A DNA stretch of 60,000 bases from Membranipora membranacea (GCA_914767715.1 OU612070.1:15767501-15827500), one strand, 5' to 3'; counted from the first letter of the stretch, positions 24,172-37,204 are shown. Notes: a model not told the origin generated them from the letters alone. Program-made: numbers and translations.

Positions 24172-24404
24172 TGGCTATCGCCTATTGCCTATTGGCTAAG
24201 ATCAAAGTGTCACTGCCAATGGCCGATTAGTGCCAGTTTAGGTTTGGCAGCTTGCTGCACACTTATGATTAGGAGGTCCACCATGGCCTCACCTCTAGGA
24301 TGCATTCTAGTTTTCTAGGATGTATCACATTCTCAGTATGAGGATAAGGGCACCTTGCGTCCCTCTTTAGGGGCAGCCCAATCTTCTGTTTCTTAGCAAA
24401 CAGC
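24172..24404 (+). mobile_element. SINE with U2 snRNA-like head, copy 2 (unit 1 only)
   Basis: Contains ATTGGCTAAGATCAAAGTGT and the same body and 3' end as copy 1; the head is partly rearranged (CCTATTGCCTATTGG). It interrupts a sequence that is continuous in units 2 and 3 (GTAAGTTCTGTCGCCTTATA). The flanks 24156-24171 and 24405-24420 look like a decayed 16-bp target duplication built on AAGTT..GTTGCCT. Confidence 0.8.
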
Positions 24405-24588
24405 AAGTTCTGTTGCCTTATATAGTAGACAAACGACCTTTGTCTTCAAAACAAAAAAATAGGGTTTCTGAATCCGTTGCGTTTTAGTGTTCATTTTAGT
24501 AGGATTTCATTTCAACAACACCCTCAAGTGCTAACACGCCTCAAAAACTGAAAATGGCTATAACTATGTTACTATGTTTGTTTTGCGG

Positions 24589-24658
24589 TTACCTAACATG
24601 GGCCATGACAGCTGGTCTAAGCAAGAGGCAAAAAGTGATCTGCTGTTGCCTTGATTTG
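24589..24658 (+). pseudogene. P450 exon 2 relic, unit 1
   Basis: TTACCTAACATGG, CCATGACA, CTGGTCTAA and CAAG match P450 exon 2 at 15513. The acceptor CAG has become CGG and one base is lost after ACATGG, shifting the frame. Together with relic exon 1 it is a dead 5' fragment. Confidence 0.8.
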
Positions 24659-24790
24659 GTAAGATTTTCCCTCTTTGTTAAGTGACAACAACCAACCATC
24701 ATTACATCAAATATAACTATTATGGTGAAATGAACTCCCACAATGCAACACAATAACTGGAATTGTCCTGTCACGATAAAAGAGACGATA

Positions 24791-24985
24791 AGAGGTGGCT
24801 CAGTTGGTTTGGGCGCCAGTCTTCAGTGGCATGTGTCGATGGTCTCAGGTTCGCATTCAACCGCAGTCCACTATCTACTTGGGATTGTTAGGTGCGCTCC
24901 AGCATGCCTACTTACTAAGAGCAAATTGGCGCAGACATTACCGCCTCACCCTTATTACACCCTCTATCTCGCCACCCATGTGAAC
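24791..24985 (+). mobile_element. tRNA-derived SINE, unit 1
   Basis: tRNA-like head with A box TGGCTCAGTTGGTTTGGG (24796-24813) and B box GGTTCGCATTC (24848-24858). It is present at the same place in all three units, so it predates the amplification. The 3' limit is approximate. Confidence 0.7.
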
Positions 24986-27900
24986 TGTGAGTGAACCAAT
25001 TGGAAATGCAAACCATGAGTTTTAAACCAACATGCTTGTTAACCAACTCACATGATTTAGATTTAGTGCTGATTTGGTGTTAAGATGCGGCAAATCCTTC
25101 ATTACATAATTAGAAGAAGCATGAGTACATTGTTTTATTATTTTAATGTTGTACTAACTGTTTGATCAATATATATTTACTGCAATGCTGCAATTTGACC
25201 AGTTTGACAGAATCTCTGTAAATTTTAAGTAACATTCATTTTTCAGTACTGGATGCCGATAGAACCTTTGATCCGAATAAAGGCATTTTATTTCTCTTAG
25301 ACAGGAAACAAATCTATAATTTTCAATGAAGTTTCTGCCTTAATTGTCACCTCCTCTTGGTTGTTGTTTCATGGGCAATCAGAATCAGAGAGTATGATAG
25401 TATGATGTTGGAACAAGGTATATGGTATGCCATAGTAAGCTTAGGTCTAAACTTCAAGATCAAGATCTGTAAGAATAAGAGATCAGGATCTGTAACTGGC
25501 TGGTATATTCATTTTATATTGGTCCAATATAATCTTTATATGATTCTCACAAATGTTATCAGCAACTCATTACTTCCTTTCGGCATAATGATTGTTTCTT
25601 CATAAAAGGTAACTTGTTTCTTTTGTAAACAGGTTGAAATTTCTACAATGTTCTGCAAGTATTGACAAGACTTGTGAGACTCAATTTCAAATCCATTACA
25701 TTGTTGTATATACATCTAGTATATGTTACATTGAATGTTATCAGAATGTCATTACTTTTATTTTGATTATTTTATCATTAATTTATGTTTCTTTTGAAAA
25801 CTCCTAGCTTCTAATTTCAAATCTGTTACAAATTTTATCTTCATCAAGTATGGATCTTACGGTCTAACCTATTCATCTCAAAAATGTAACGCTGCCTATC
25901 ACCACCAAATTATTTCTCCACTTGATGTTTTCTTTGTAAACAAATTGCAAGTTCGATGAGATTTGAAAAGCTCCCGAGATTCAATTTCGAATCGGTGTCA
26001 GCTCTTCGTTTATTCATATAATATATATAGTTTGAAGAGGGTTGTTAAAAGCTTCTGAAAACAAATGCATTAACACTTATATTAAAATACTAATACGCTG
26101 CTATTCATAGAGCCGGATGTTATCAACTTTCCTAAACATATTCATTTGTGTGTTTTCTCTCAGTTTATAAATGAAAAACAATATAAATCTATAATTTATA
26201 TGAACATAATAATATATACCTCAGCTGGTGTCAGTAAAGGAGGCAGCCATGTATATCAAAATTTTTTGATGAATTAGATCATGGGTTGAATACCCAAAAT
26301 GAATGAATTATCTTCTGCGATCACCCTCATTCTAGTCCCAGTGAATATCCTCCTAATGTTTTTTATATCACAGTCAAATCAGCGAAGAGAGACAGTTTTC
26401 TTCAAAGCCTAGCCTTACCTGTCTAGATATTATAATACTTATATGTCATGTGATTTTTTTGAGAGTTTTAGCAATCACAGCTATGAACTTTAGGTGCTAG
26501 ATGTGTATATTATCAATAGCAGAATGTTTGTTGATGTTGATCACTATTTCTTCATCAAAAATTATACAAAGCTAGTTATTTCAGCTGGATTTTATTTCCG
26601 CCTATCCTCTCCTTTAGATTTTTCAATTTTTGGTTCATCCTTTGATCATTATTTGCCGTTTATTCTTTAGTGAATATGCAAGGATTGGAATCAGACAGCA
26701 CAAAATCCACTCCAATTCTCTAGTGAATCCACTCCACTTCCACTTTATGCCAAGATTGAAAAGGGTTTCCTCTCCAGATTTTGTCTTCCCCTTCAATATC
26801 AAAGCCGTCATGAAAGGCTAGTGAACTACCTTGATGGATAAGTATCTTCATTATTAAGTAATAATAAGTGTTCTTACGCAGTAGATTTCGTGTCTTTGCC
26901 TAATAGAAGCAAATAAACTTGAATCCTATCTTACACACTCTTATCAGTTGAACCAATCAGTTGGTCCTATTATTTGATATAGGTCAGTGAAACTTATTTT
27001 GTTATGGTCAATTCTTTGCTTATTCCTTTCTGGATATCTAATACGTTTTTCTTTTATCTTATTCAGACAAAATCTTGATATGAAGGAAATTAATAATATG
27101 AAAATCAATTTCTTTGAGTATTACAAAGAGACATGCAGAGATTGTGGTGGTTTATTCTTGATTTGAAAGTGACAGGGAACGTTTTGTTTGATTTAAAATG
27201 CATGGATGTTGGTAATCAATTTTCGCTTAATGCATGGAAAGTAAATCAATTTGAATCACTGTGGTGCATGTGTTGGGATTGCACGCTTTAGCTTAGCTTA
27301 AGCTTACTCAATCGAGTAAGAATTAATTAAACCTCTGTCATTTCTGCTTTAATATGGCCATCTATTTGGAATCCTTGTTGTTTCCTGAGTTCGAAAGGTA
27401 ACATGTGATGGCCAAAATTAACAGACTTCGGTAGACTTTCCTCTTAGTTGAAAATTTGTCTTCCCTTCGAAAAAGTTTGGTTAACTTAATAACACCATTT
27501 ATTTTTTATTGAAGTTTTCTTAAAGTTTATAAATATAGTGAATCAACAAAATATTCACATGTTAAAAATAGCTTGTCGTCCCTAAGTTGATATACATGTG
27601 AGTGGTGCAAACTACATAGTAAGTAGGATAGAAAGGCATGAAGGCATAAAATACGTGGAGTAAAAGAAGAAAGAGAAAACAGCGAACAAAAATGAACGTT
27701 CACAGCATTAGATAGGGTCAAATGATAATAATTTATGAAGCTGGCTCAATTTAGTTACAAATGTAGGAATATTTTCTAAAAAGCTGATTGGTCTAGGTTT
27801 GATTGAATAAAGGTTTAATTATTGAACAGTTGCTACTAAGTCATCATACATGTATGACTGATTATCCGATTCGATGAGGTATGTGTTTAGATGCAGGGCC

Positions 27901-28493
27901 TTTATACAACTTTAGATGGTATGTAAATTTAAGTGTTAGCGGCCAGCTTCGACAGAAAAATGTTTACGAGCTCAAGTTGTGATTCTGATTGCTATAGGCC
28001 TGATAAGTTATTTGTAAATCATGTATTCTTTGAGTTTTGATAGCAAGTAGACCATCTTGTCCATCAGTTCGATAATGTAGTTTTTATTTATTGTGCAGTG
28101 CAATAACTTGCTCATATTCGCTGCTGCTTGCAGTAGCAAGAGCTTAGAGCAGTCATTATAAAATTATCATGATTTATGCTGTGTAAGTTTCTAGTTCTAA
28201 TTGGTTCGCTTTTGTGGATGATGTATAGCTTGATGTTGATAATTCAGTGATGATTAAAATGATCAGATCTTGCAACTATTAATTTTCATGTCACTGCTTG
28301 CAAAATTATTGGCATGTTTGACTACAAGCTATCAGAACAGAAAAAAACTACAACTTAAATCAATAATTTAGATTTTCATCGCACAAATCATCAACACCAA
28401 ATTCATACCGATTTTCACATTATTGTAGAGCGGGAGAAGAAATACCGGTAACAAATATTTGGAGCAATATTCAGCTACCATCTGGGGATTAAC
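24986..28493. other. Upstream region of lectin copy 1
   Basis: About 3.5 kb between the SINE and the lectin gene, including the putative promoter. An 82-codon open frame at 25357-25605 recurs in the other units but is no better preserved than its surroundings, has no recognisable domain, and was not called. A retroelement-like segment lies at 27497-27690. Confidence 0.55.
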
Positions 28494-31400
28494 ATGAGTA
28501 GACTAGCATTTATTGTAGTAATTGTGTTGGGTTCTACTAAGTCAGTCATTGCAATTGATAACAGGGGGATGTTTGCATTGATACTGGCTGACAACACACC
28601 GCAACACTCGTCGATCACAGAATCTAGGATTAAATGCGCCTTAGCCTGTCAAAAGCGAGCTGCATGTCACGGATTCCACTATGAATCACTGTCAAATGGG
28701 ACTGACTTGAACTGTTTTTTATATGATTGGCTGTCACTTGGTGATTGGCTGACACTGGGTGAAGGTGGGATACATGTCTTAGCAATCACACCGGAAGAGC
28801 CTGCGCATGACTTGATTCGATTACGTGAGTATAGGGAATGGATCAGGACTAGGTCTGGATTTGGGACGCTGTCATGTCTGGATTATTTTTTATCCTGCAT
28901 ATATCAGTGCGTTATATTATCAAATTTCAATTCCAATGTGTCTGGTATAATATACTGTGTACTATATAACCTTCATAGAAGCTTAAAGCAAAAACTCTGA
29001 ATTGAACAGCGGATTGATGAGTTTGTCAGGAAAAGGATAAGTTTCCTCATGTTGCCTCATCTTGTTATATCCCACTTGTATGAAGTATTAAATATTAGAT
29101 TAAGGTAATGTCAAAGACCGATCCGAATATCAACATATCATATACCGTTGGAAAGCTGCCGAGCTACTGAAAATGAATACCTGAACAAAAACTTGATTCG
29201 ATGACGTTGTGTCATTGAAGGGAGGAAATGAGGCAGAAAACGCTGTTTTTGTCAAAGCAGATGGAGGAGTCAAATTAATTGCAAGAAATTTCAAAACAAG
29301 TGGAATATATATTTAGAGATTGAGTTCATAGTAAAATTTGATTTTCTTTGATATATGACTAGTCTAAACTGACTTTTTACGTCACGCCATACAACATATT
29401 TTTTTTGGTGAAGCCCTGAAAATATGTGAAATTTCAATCATTAATTCAGAACAGATCATAGGCTCGAAAAAAAATTAATTATGATTTTCCCTTAGAGTAC
29501 ACTTCAAATGTCATACATATTGGCTTTAAACAAATTAGCTTGCATATTGCAAAAACAGTGGACTCTCGAATACACCTGATATTTTTCGCAACTTTTGCAT
29601 AACGTCAAATGTGCTGTCCAAATGACCATTATTGTGGCGAAACAAAGTTATTTTGAAAGTTCTCACATACGAAGCCGCTTTTATTACCCATGGTGCACGT
29701 AGGAAATGCCAACAGATTTTTTCACTGCATCTTCGTTTTTCTTGAATTTAACGCAAAAGAATGGCCAAAATCACCTCAAAAGTCCCAAAAAATAGCTGTT
29801 TTTTGGCATTCTTTTGCGTTAAATTCAAGAAAAACGAAGATGCAGGGAAAAAATCTATTGGCATTTCCTGTGTGCACCATGGCTAATGAAAACGGCTTTG
29901 TATGTGAGAACTTTCAAAAAATCTTTGTTTGGCCACAATAATGGTCATTTGGACAACACATTTGATGTTATGCAAAAGTTGCAAAAAATATTAGCTGTAT
30001 TCGAGAGTCTATTGTTTTCGCAATATGCAAGCTAATTTGTTGAAAGTTAATAGGTATGGCAATTGAAGTGTATTCTAAGGGAAAATCATAATTAATTTTG
30101 TTTCGAGCCTATGACCTGTTCTGAGTTAATTTTTGAAATTTCACATATTTTCACAGCTTCACAAAAAAAAATGCATTGTATGGCGTGACGTAAGAAGTCA
30201 GTTTAGACTAGTCATCAAAGAAAATCAAATTTTACGATGAACGCAATCTCTAAGTATGCATTCCACCTGGTTTGAAATTTCTTGCATTTAATTTGACTCC
30301 CCCATCTGCATTGACAAAAACAGCGTTTTCTGCCTCATTTCCTCCCTAAAATGACACAACGTCATTGAATCAATTTTCTGTTCAGGTATTCATTTTCAGT
30401 AGCTCGGAAGCTTTCCAACGGTATATGATATGTCGATATTCGGATCGGTCCTTGACATTACCTTAAGCTTTCGTTTAGTGGGGCTGTATTTTGCAAGTTT
30501 AGTTTAGTTTATGATAGACAAATGCAGCATTGCAACGATTGACCAAAGCTATGAATTTTTTGCTCAGACTGTTATATAAATTTGCGAGGGTTTTGCTGAA
30601 TGTGTATGATATCTTGTTCTGAGAGGCATTTCCTACAAAAACCTCGATTCTGACCCCCATATGGGCCTAGGCATTTTTAACCTTAACCCTTTTGTGTTAT
30701 GAGATTTAGTAATGGAAATGAGAAATGGCATTGAGTGTGTCCAGGATATCCTCACTCATGAAGCAAGACTTTATTGATAATTAAATTGTAATAATTTTAT
30801 TTTCACCTGTCTTAAAACACAGAGAGTCGATAATTATGAATGCATTCATAAATTGTAATTTCAGAAGGTTATCTCACTGCAGAGCTTTCAAGTAAGCATC
30901 AAAGTTTTCATGGTTCCAAAGCTATTGATGGGTCATATGATACATTCATGCATACCCTGCTGGAGGTTTCACCTTGGATGCAGATTGATATCCATGAAAT
31001 AGCCCCAGTCAGAGCAGTTGAGATATGGAATCGCCACAGCAACCATAACTCAGGTACTGAGAGAAAGTCATTTTCTAGCCACTTAACCAATAACATTATT
31101 ACCCACATTACTCCATAGTTCATTAGAACTTTTATGTTAAAGTGATTGTGAAGGTTTCAGGATTTTGGTATCATTTTAGAGTTCTCAGTCTAATTTTGAA
31201 AACTGATATAAAGTTTACTAACAGCAAGTGCCCAGTCTCAACTGATTTTGACTCAAAGTTGAGATTGGAAGGAACTAAAAAGGTACTATTTTGTATATAA
31301 TATCATTAATATAGTACCTTTTTTAGTACCTTCACATCTCAACTTTGAGTGATAATGAGTTGGAACTGGACCATATGTTATTAATGAACCTCATAGCAGT

Positions 31401-31865
31401 TTTCTTTATCTGACTGAGAACTCTAAAATGAGACCAAAAACAATAATTTTAAGCACTAGAAAACATCTCCGAATAAAAGTTATGGTCATTTGTCACATTT
31501 TAGGAAAGGAAAGGCTAATACTTGCTATTAGCACACTAGTGTACAAAACTGGCAGTGATTCAAACGGAAGTAATGGTAAAACACATTCAATGACTACGTG
31601 TTGTTTCTTTGCTAACCATGTATATGTCTGTTATACAGGTGTTGAGCTAAGACTAAGAAACGTGTTGATTTCTGTAGCGGTCGTTTCTGATGAGGAAGGA
31701 TTTGGTGAGCGTTTAACTGAATCAGCATGCTCATATTCTCAAGGAACTCAGGCTCGTGTTAAACTTCATCTGTGTTACAAAGCAATGGATGGTAGATATG
31801 TACGTATCACTGCTGTCGAAGCAAATGATATATTAAATTTGTTTGAAGTCGAGATTTTTGGATAA
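28494..31865 (+). CDS. Secreted PAN/Apple plus F-type-lectin (F5/8 C) protein, copy 1
   Basis: Three exons, 28494-28824, 30865-31053 and 31639-31865, join in phase (1 then 1) to give 248 residues and a TAA. Residues 1-20 are a signal peptide (FIVVIVLG core). Residues 26-110 resemble a PAN/Apple fold: C48, C52, C58 and C74 in the C-x3-C-x5-C-G-F-x-Y...N-C-F-L pattern, with an N-glycosylation site at N68. Residues 112-247 are an F-type-lectin/F5-8C domain: SxxxSFHGSKAIDGS, H140, PWMQID, VEIWNR with R167, then GRYVRI and LNLFEVEIF. The H140-x26-R167 spacing equals that of fucose-binding F-lectins, but the next motif residues (D and R/K) and the paired cysteines are absent, so ordinary fucose binding is uncertain. 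A role in extracellular recognition is plausible by family only. Intron 1 holds a 1.36-kb foldback and intron 2 a MITE. Confidence 0.88.
29104..30462. mobile_element. Long foldback element in lectin intron 1, copy 1
   Basis: A 1359-bp near-palindrome. The left end GGTAATGTCAAAGACCGATC is mirrored at the right end, and TTAA lies on both sides (29100-29103 and 30463-30466), consistent with a TTAA target duplication. The arms are highly similar throughout (about 95 per cent over the outer 190 bp by eye). The central spacer is about 45 bp (AATCACCTCAAAAGTCCC). No transposase is present, so it is non-autonomous. Within the pre-mRNA it would fold into a long double-stranded hairpin. Confidence 0.85.
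31137..31450. mobile_element. Foldback MITE in lectin intron 2, copy 1
   Basis: Same family as 21632 in the P450: TTAAAGTGATTGTGAAGG start, GAGTTCTCAGTCTAA and its complement, GGTACTATTTTG...ATAGTACC centre. The right terminal repeat is eroded compared with unit 2. Confidence 0.7.
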
Positions 31866-33486
31866 CAAAACATCTTGATGGAGTCTGATGAAGGTCTTAA
31901 GTTGCTCAGCAAGTTCATATAATAATCAACATGAAATTTGAAATTTTGATGGCAGATTTTAAATATTTTTTATTGTCCCCTATCCAGCTTAACTTACTTT
32001 GAAGAGCAGCATAATGCTATATATTAAATGCATATTTATTCTTCTTTTTATTTTGTTGGTGTTTAAAGCTGCAACCTCTTTACCATAGCTGGAAGGTTAT
32101 GCTTTGTGAACATATATTGTGCTACATTTAATATTGCTTTCAATGATTACAGCAAAGTTTAACCCTTATATAATAATATGTGTAAATTTATTGTCATTCT
32201 GTGATTTTTATGTCTTTAAGACTTTTGTTGGAATTGAGACGCCTCCGTTAAAAACTGATCCAAAGTCAATATACAAAGCCATTCAAATTACAGAATTTTT
32301 AAAGTTAACAGACCGACATTTTATTAAGTGTATTTAATGACGTGTGATCAGGCATATGTAGATTTATTATAGCAAATGATAATTGATATATCTATACAAA
32401 TAGAAGATATATTTCTTTGCTGAAATTGATGCGGAGCATTTGGTGTCCAAAGTAGAAGCACAGACAGTATGTTTTTGTCAAAGCCACAATTTCCATTTAA
32501 GTTGTCAACTCATGGTTATTCAATCATCAGTATTCCAAACTGACCAAAAAGGGATTCATGCACAGCATTTTAATTGTTTGCAAATGCTTCGCCGAAATAA
32601 ACTCTCACTGTATATACCATGGCTATCTTCTGCTCTCAAAGCATTTGGCATTTGCGATCATTATCATGCATATTTGGTATCAAAGTCCAAATAATTTTAT
32701 ATGCTGGGGGAAAAGGAATGGTGAGTTGATAACCTGTAATGGCAGGAACAGCACCTAGCAGCATATGTCAATTCCTTCATTCCAGCAGAATGTGAAATAC
32801 AATCTTCTAGCGAACAAAAATCGGAAAAACAATCAACTGTTTATTTCAATGTTCTTATCCTGTTCAAGGATTGGTTCGGAAATGACGATTTTCTTTTCAA
32901 AAGAGCAAAATATACCTAGCATGATGAGGAAAGATTCATATGCAACATTTTGGCAATGGATACAAGATCCAATATATTTCAAAGATTGATCCTCTTCTAT
33001 TTATGTAATGATTGCTTTGCTCTTCAGAGATGAAAATTTCAGTTTCTGGATCACTTCCAGAAAAGGAAAAGTAGAGAGAAACAGTGGAAGGGTGTTAGTT
33101 TTGCAGAAGAATTTGATGGTAAAGAAGAATATATTGGTGAGTTCATATTCATCCAATGACTTACAAACTGGTGGATGTGTAAATGAAAAGATGATTTATA
33201 AGCAGGACCTAGTACAATGCATCAATAGGATTCGTGGATGGTTTTTGCACAGGTTGGTTTTTCCCACTCTTAAAGTAAAGTTTTCATGGTATTGAGTTTT
33301 GAATTGGGATGAATGTCATTACTTGGTGGTGGCATCATCCCACCTTTCAATATCTTTAGAATCTGACTTTCTGCTGTTTTTTGCACAAGTTGTTTAACTG
33401 GCTGTGAAAACAAATTAAAGATGAGAAGTTAAACCCTTTACATAACCACCAGCATTAGCAATCAGATGAAGCTGAAGCTCATCTAA

Positions 33487-33528
<42 letters not shown>

Positions 33529-34640
33529 GTATCTATATATATATGTATATATATATATACGTATATATATATATATATACTTTTATGGGCATAAATCTCA
33601 TTTGTTCGAAATGTTTTCAGAATAAGCCAAAAGTTTCTTAAAAAAAGCAAACCATTAATTATTCCAACAAAAGTGGAGTAAAACAATTTACACTGTATTT
33701 TGAAATGTTTAAAATGCTATGATGAATGAATATATTGTGGTATGTCATCGAAAGTGGAAACGGAAAGTGGAAAATGAATATTCATTCAAATACCTAAGAG
33801 CAAACAGCTGGTATTCATGTTAGCATTCAAAATAGTGTAAATCGTTCAATTGAAAATTATAGCCACCAACGCAAGGTCCATCTTAACAATTTTATCCTCA
33901 TAATACACCTGTCCAATGAGATATCAATCAATGATATATAAAATTACAATACGTTACATTTACTGAAGTCATTTGGCAGTTTGAAATTCCATATAGCTGG
34001 CCTAATTTGGATCTCATTTACAAACCTTTCAGTATCTCTAGCTGAGACTTTTGACATTATAGTGAAATTTGCGACAATTTTGAGAAGATAAAGCTGGGGG
34101 AAAAAGGGGATGAAAGCATCATTATGCAATCGCTAAAACTTCCTGCTCGCAATTCTCATCGGTCAGGTGTATTATTACAAAGGGAGCACAACTAAAAGCG
34201 ACGAAATTTCTAAAATTGCTCAGAAAGTGTGCGATGGGAAGACAACTCTCCAAAAACGTCAATCAAACGTCTTAGTATAAACTCACCTTAATAGCCGCCA
34301 GTTCAGTTCAGTTTAGCCAGTTCATACGATGCAATGTCTTGTTATGGTTTGCTTTTGGTCTCAACCTCCCTGACTTGCAACTCTTTGATGCTTTGGCACT
34401 GGAGTTTGGCAGAATACTAAATCATTTAGCAGCCCCAGTGGAAAATATGTAATAATCAAGGCCCATTGTTTTCATCATGGAGGGGAGCTTTTTGCTAGAA
34501 AAAAGAGTGGACCACAGCCCAAAAATAGTTACTGTGCAGGTTGGTCACGGATGCCTAATAAAGCTACATTAAAAATTACTGATAATAGAACTACTAATGA
34601 ACCTGGACAGAAGACTATATACAGCTGAAGTGAGGCACTT
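31866..34640. other. Downstream region of lectin copy 1
   Basis: Contains the 3' UTR (no AATAAA where unit 2 has one), then about 1 kb at 32400-33300 with frame-broken open stretches that recur in unit 2 (for example 33008-33295 and 47288-47575). This may be a decayed coding element, but I recognise no domain. An AT microsatellite follows at 33486-33580. Confidence 0.5.
33486..33580. repeat. AT/GT microsatellite, unit 1
   Basis: TA repeats interrupted by GTA, CTA and CGTA. The unit 2 counterpart at 47766-47843 has a different length. Confidence 0.9.
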
Positions 34641-34650
34641 AATTATGGAC

Positions 34651-35002
34651 CACGTAACAACATTGGAAGGTGTAGTAGCTTTGGTGTTATCATTGATTTA
34701 CTGTCCATAATTCAGGTTTTTTTTTCATTACCCAATGCATTTTGATCGGATTTCAGGTTTGAAAATTGCTTTAAAACCAACAGATATCTTGATATCAGCT
34801 TGATGTTATTTCGCCTTCATAAAAAATGTTTGAACCTTAATTTGTATCAAACTGTTAGCGACAAGCGGCTAAATCTATTGTAATTTTCAAACTTCAAATC
34901 CGATCAAAATTGATTGAGTTATCAACAAAGAACCTGGTATATGAGCTGCAAGTCAATGATCACACCAATGCTACTACACCTTCCAATGTTGTGACACTGC
35001 CC
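34651..35002. repeat. Inverted-repeat element, unit 1
   Basis: The arms share AACATTGGAAGGTGTAGTAG at the outside and TTTTGATCGGATTT with GTTTGAAAAT further in. Unit 2 has the same at 48909-49258. MITE-like, about 350 bp. Confidence 0.7.
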
Positions 35003-35004
35003 AC

Positions 35005-35780
35005 AATGGGGTTGTGTCAGGAGTTGTCCTTTATTATAGGGGGCGCTAATCAGATGAGACCATAAATTTGCACTTTATTATATAAGATATCATTGGAGCA
35101 GATAACACTTGTTGGTTCGGCAGCCAGAGAATTTAAGATAGAATCAAAATGAGGGTAAATACATAGGCGGATTATGCTGACCCACTTTATGGGACAAGAA
35201 ATTGACTGCGAATATAACTTGATATTTATTATATTATAATATAATTTAATGTAGAAAATATATCATTAAATAAAGAGAAATAATAATATTCAAGCTTTGA
35301 ATTTTGAATATTACATAAATCCAACCTGAATATATTGATTGCAGAAAAAAATGTCAGAATAACATAATATATTATTATTTAATGTTAATGTAATACAAAA
35401 CACTTATGTATTTAATACCATAACTTAATGTATATATATGGAATGTTTTTGCAAAAAATAATTTAGCTGCATATTCCAAGACACCTCTCTTCCTTACGCT
35501 CAATTTCATCGTGATTGATAAGATTTTTTTATTTTATTGTATGACAATTTAATTTTAATTGAATTAAAAATTAAAATTTTCGGATACCTTTTTATTTCAG
35601 TATATAGGTCAAATTTTTGGATTACCGAATATATAGATCAATTGTAATGAGCTGAAACCAATGAGTTTTTACAGCAAAAGGTCACATCTGGTTCCTTTAT
35701 GGCTTATAAAAAACTTCGCAAAAGTATGGTCTCATCTGTAAATTATCAAGGGAGATTAATCCGAAAAACATAACCCCATT
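35005..35780. mobile_element. AT-rich element with imperfect terminal inverted repeats, unit 1
   Basis: AATGGGGTT at the left faces AACCCCATT at the right, and CAGATGAGACCA (35051) faces TGGTCTCATCTG (35728). The core is very AT-rich. Unit 2 counterpart 49262-50036. No coding capacity. Confidence 0.55.
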
Positions 35781-37204
35781 AAATGCCTCAGTGCCTCAAT
35801 GCTAATGCTCCATATAGTGTCCTGTCTAGGTTTATTATTAAGTCTTTTACTGAAGCATTATGTGGATTTGTTGGCAAAAGGGAGGTCTGGTATACCTCTA
35901 CAAACTCTTTTAACATAACAAGGTCAAATATCCACTCATAAATTACTTGCCCTACCGATGCTGTTCACACCAACTTACAGTATTTATATTGCACACCTTT
36001 TTTTGTAAATTATTGGAAATTAACTAGGAATTGAAGAGAAGAAGTTGTCTAAGTAAATGATTACATTGAGTATATGCTATGCTATAGAAACTTTGATTAT
36101 ACTTGCCGAAGCTTAGAAAATCAAATGTGACAATGGAATCTTGTTAGATCAATGAGACTTCTTCTATTGCTCAAGCATGTTAACTGTTTAAACATATCAA
36201 ATTGATTTTGAACGATACTCTTTTGTTGAGAATGTTTCACAAATGCTTTGAAAAATGAAAAAAATAAACTAAAGTGACAACAACGCTAATCCGTAATTGA
36301 TTAGAACTATAACTATTTCACTGCTATTCATGATCACAGGAACTCAAATCGAATGACACCTAACAATTTTAAATTACATCATATTGTTTTCCAAAGAGAT
36401 ACATCCACATAATCAACCCCCCCCCCCCAATTTTACTTTTCTCAACAATATTGGAATAGTTTTCTAATGATTTCTAAAACATCTAAGATCCCTGAAGAAG
36501 CTACATATTTTTAACAAACCATCTTTCAACCACATCATATGGATGATTTGTCCACCCATAAATCATGTCCTATTGTATTATTTACATTGTTGCAGTGGTT
36601 TTAAACGACATGCTCGGAAGACCATCGTAGTGGTGAAATTGATATCAATAAAAGTGTAAAGGAAATCATATTATGGCTGCGACAGAAATTTTTTTTTCTG
36701 CAGCATCATTAAACATTGATTTCAAGTTGGAGCCGGTATATTTGGATTTTCTTCTAAATTGCACGGAGAACACCTTGGGCAATTACTTGACAGCGGATTA
36801 TGGTAAGACGGTATATTTAACAGCGTGTCTGGTGATCAATTTCTCATTTTTATTTAAATTTTGATTCATCACGCGGATGGTAAATTTCCTTTTTGTTGCT
36901 AAATGCGCTTGCGGGGATATTTATTTTGGAATCCAGTGGTTAACAACACGCATTTTGAGTAATCAAATGCTATTTCTTAAGCGTTTTCTGCAATACTGTG
37001 AATAGTTGGAAGGTTGCCAAATGAAATGGTGTTAAATAAAGCCGTCGAATGACGCTAAGCTTGCATGCTTTACGCCAACCTGCTCCGGTGCACCTCTCTC
37101 AGAACAATTAGCATTGTCACCTCTGTACATATAATTATCAACTACTTGGAAGTTGCAGGGGTATCAAGGCAAAGCCGGATCTTCTTCATGTACACACATG
37201 TACA
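35781..37204. other. Non-coding part of unit 1
   Basis: No gene seen. Includes the empty site for the unit 2 SINE (about 36075-36092), a poly-C run near 36418-36428, and a 63-codon open frame at 36673 that is disrupted in unit 2. Confidence 0.5.

Noticed and set aside
25357-25605. 82-codon open frame repeated at 39711 and 54280
   Set aside because: It recurs because the whole unit is duplicated. Substitutions and a truncation in unit 2 show no coding bias, and no splice partner or domain is seen.
33008-33295. 95-codon open frame repeated at 47288
   Set aside because: The surrounding region is broken by stops in all frames. It may be a decayed element, but no family can be named.
33483-33686. 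Tyr/Ile-rich minus-strand open frame
   Set aside because: Translation of the AT microsatellite.
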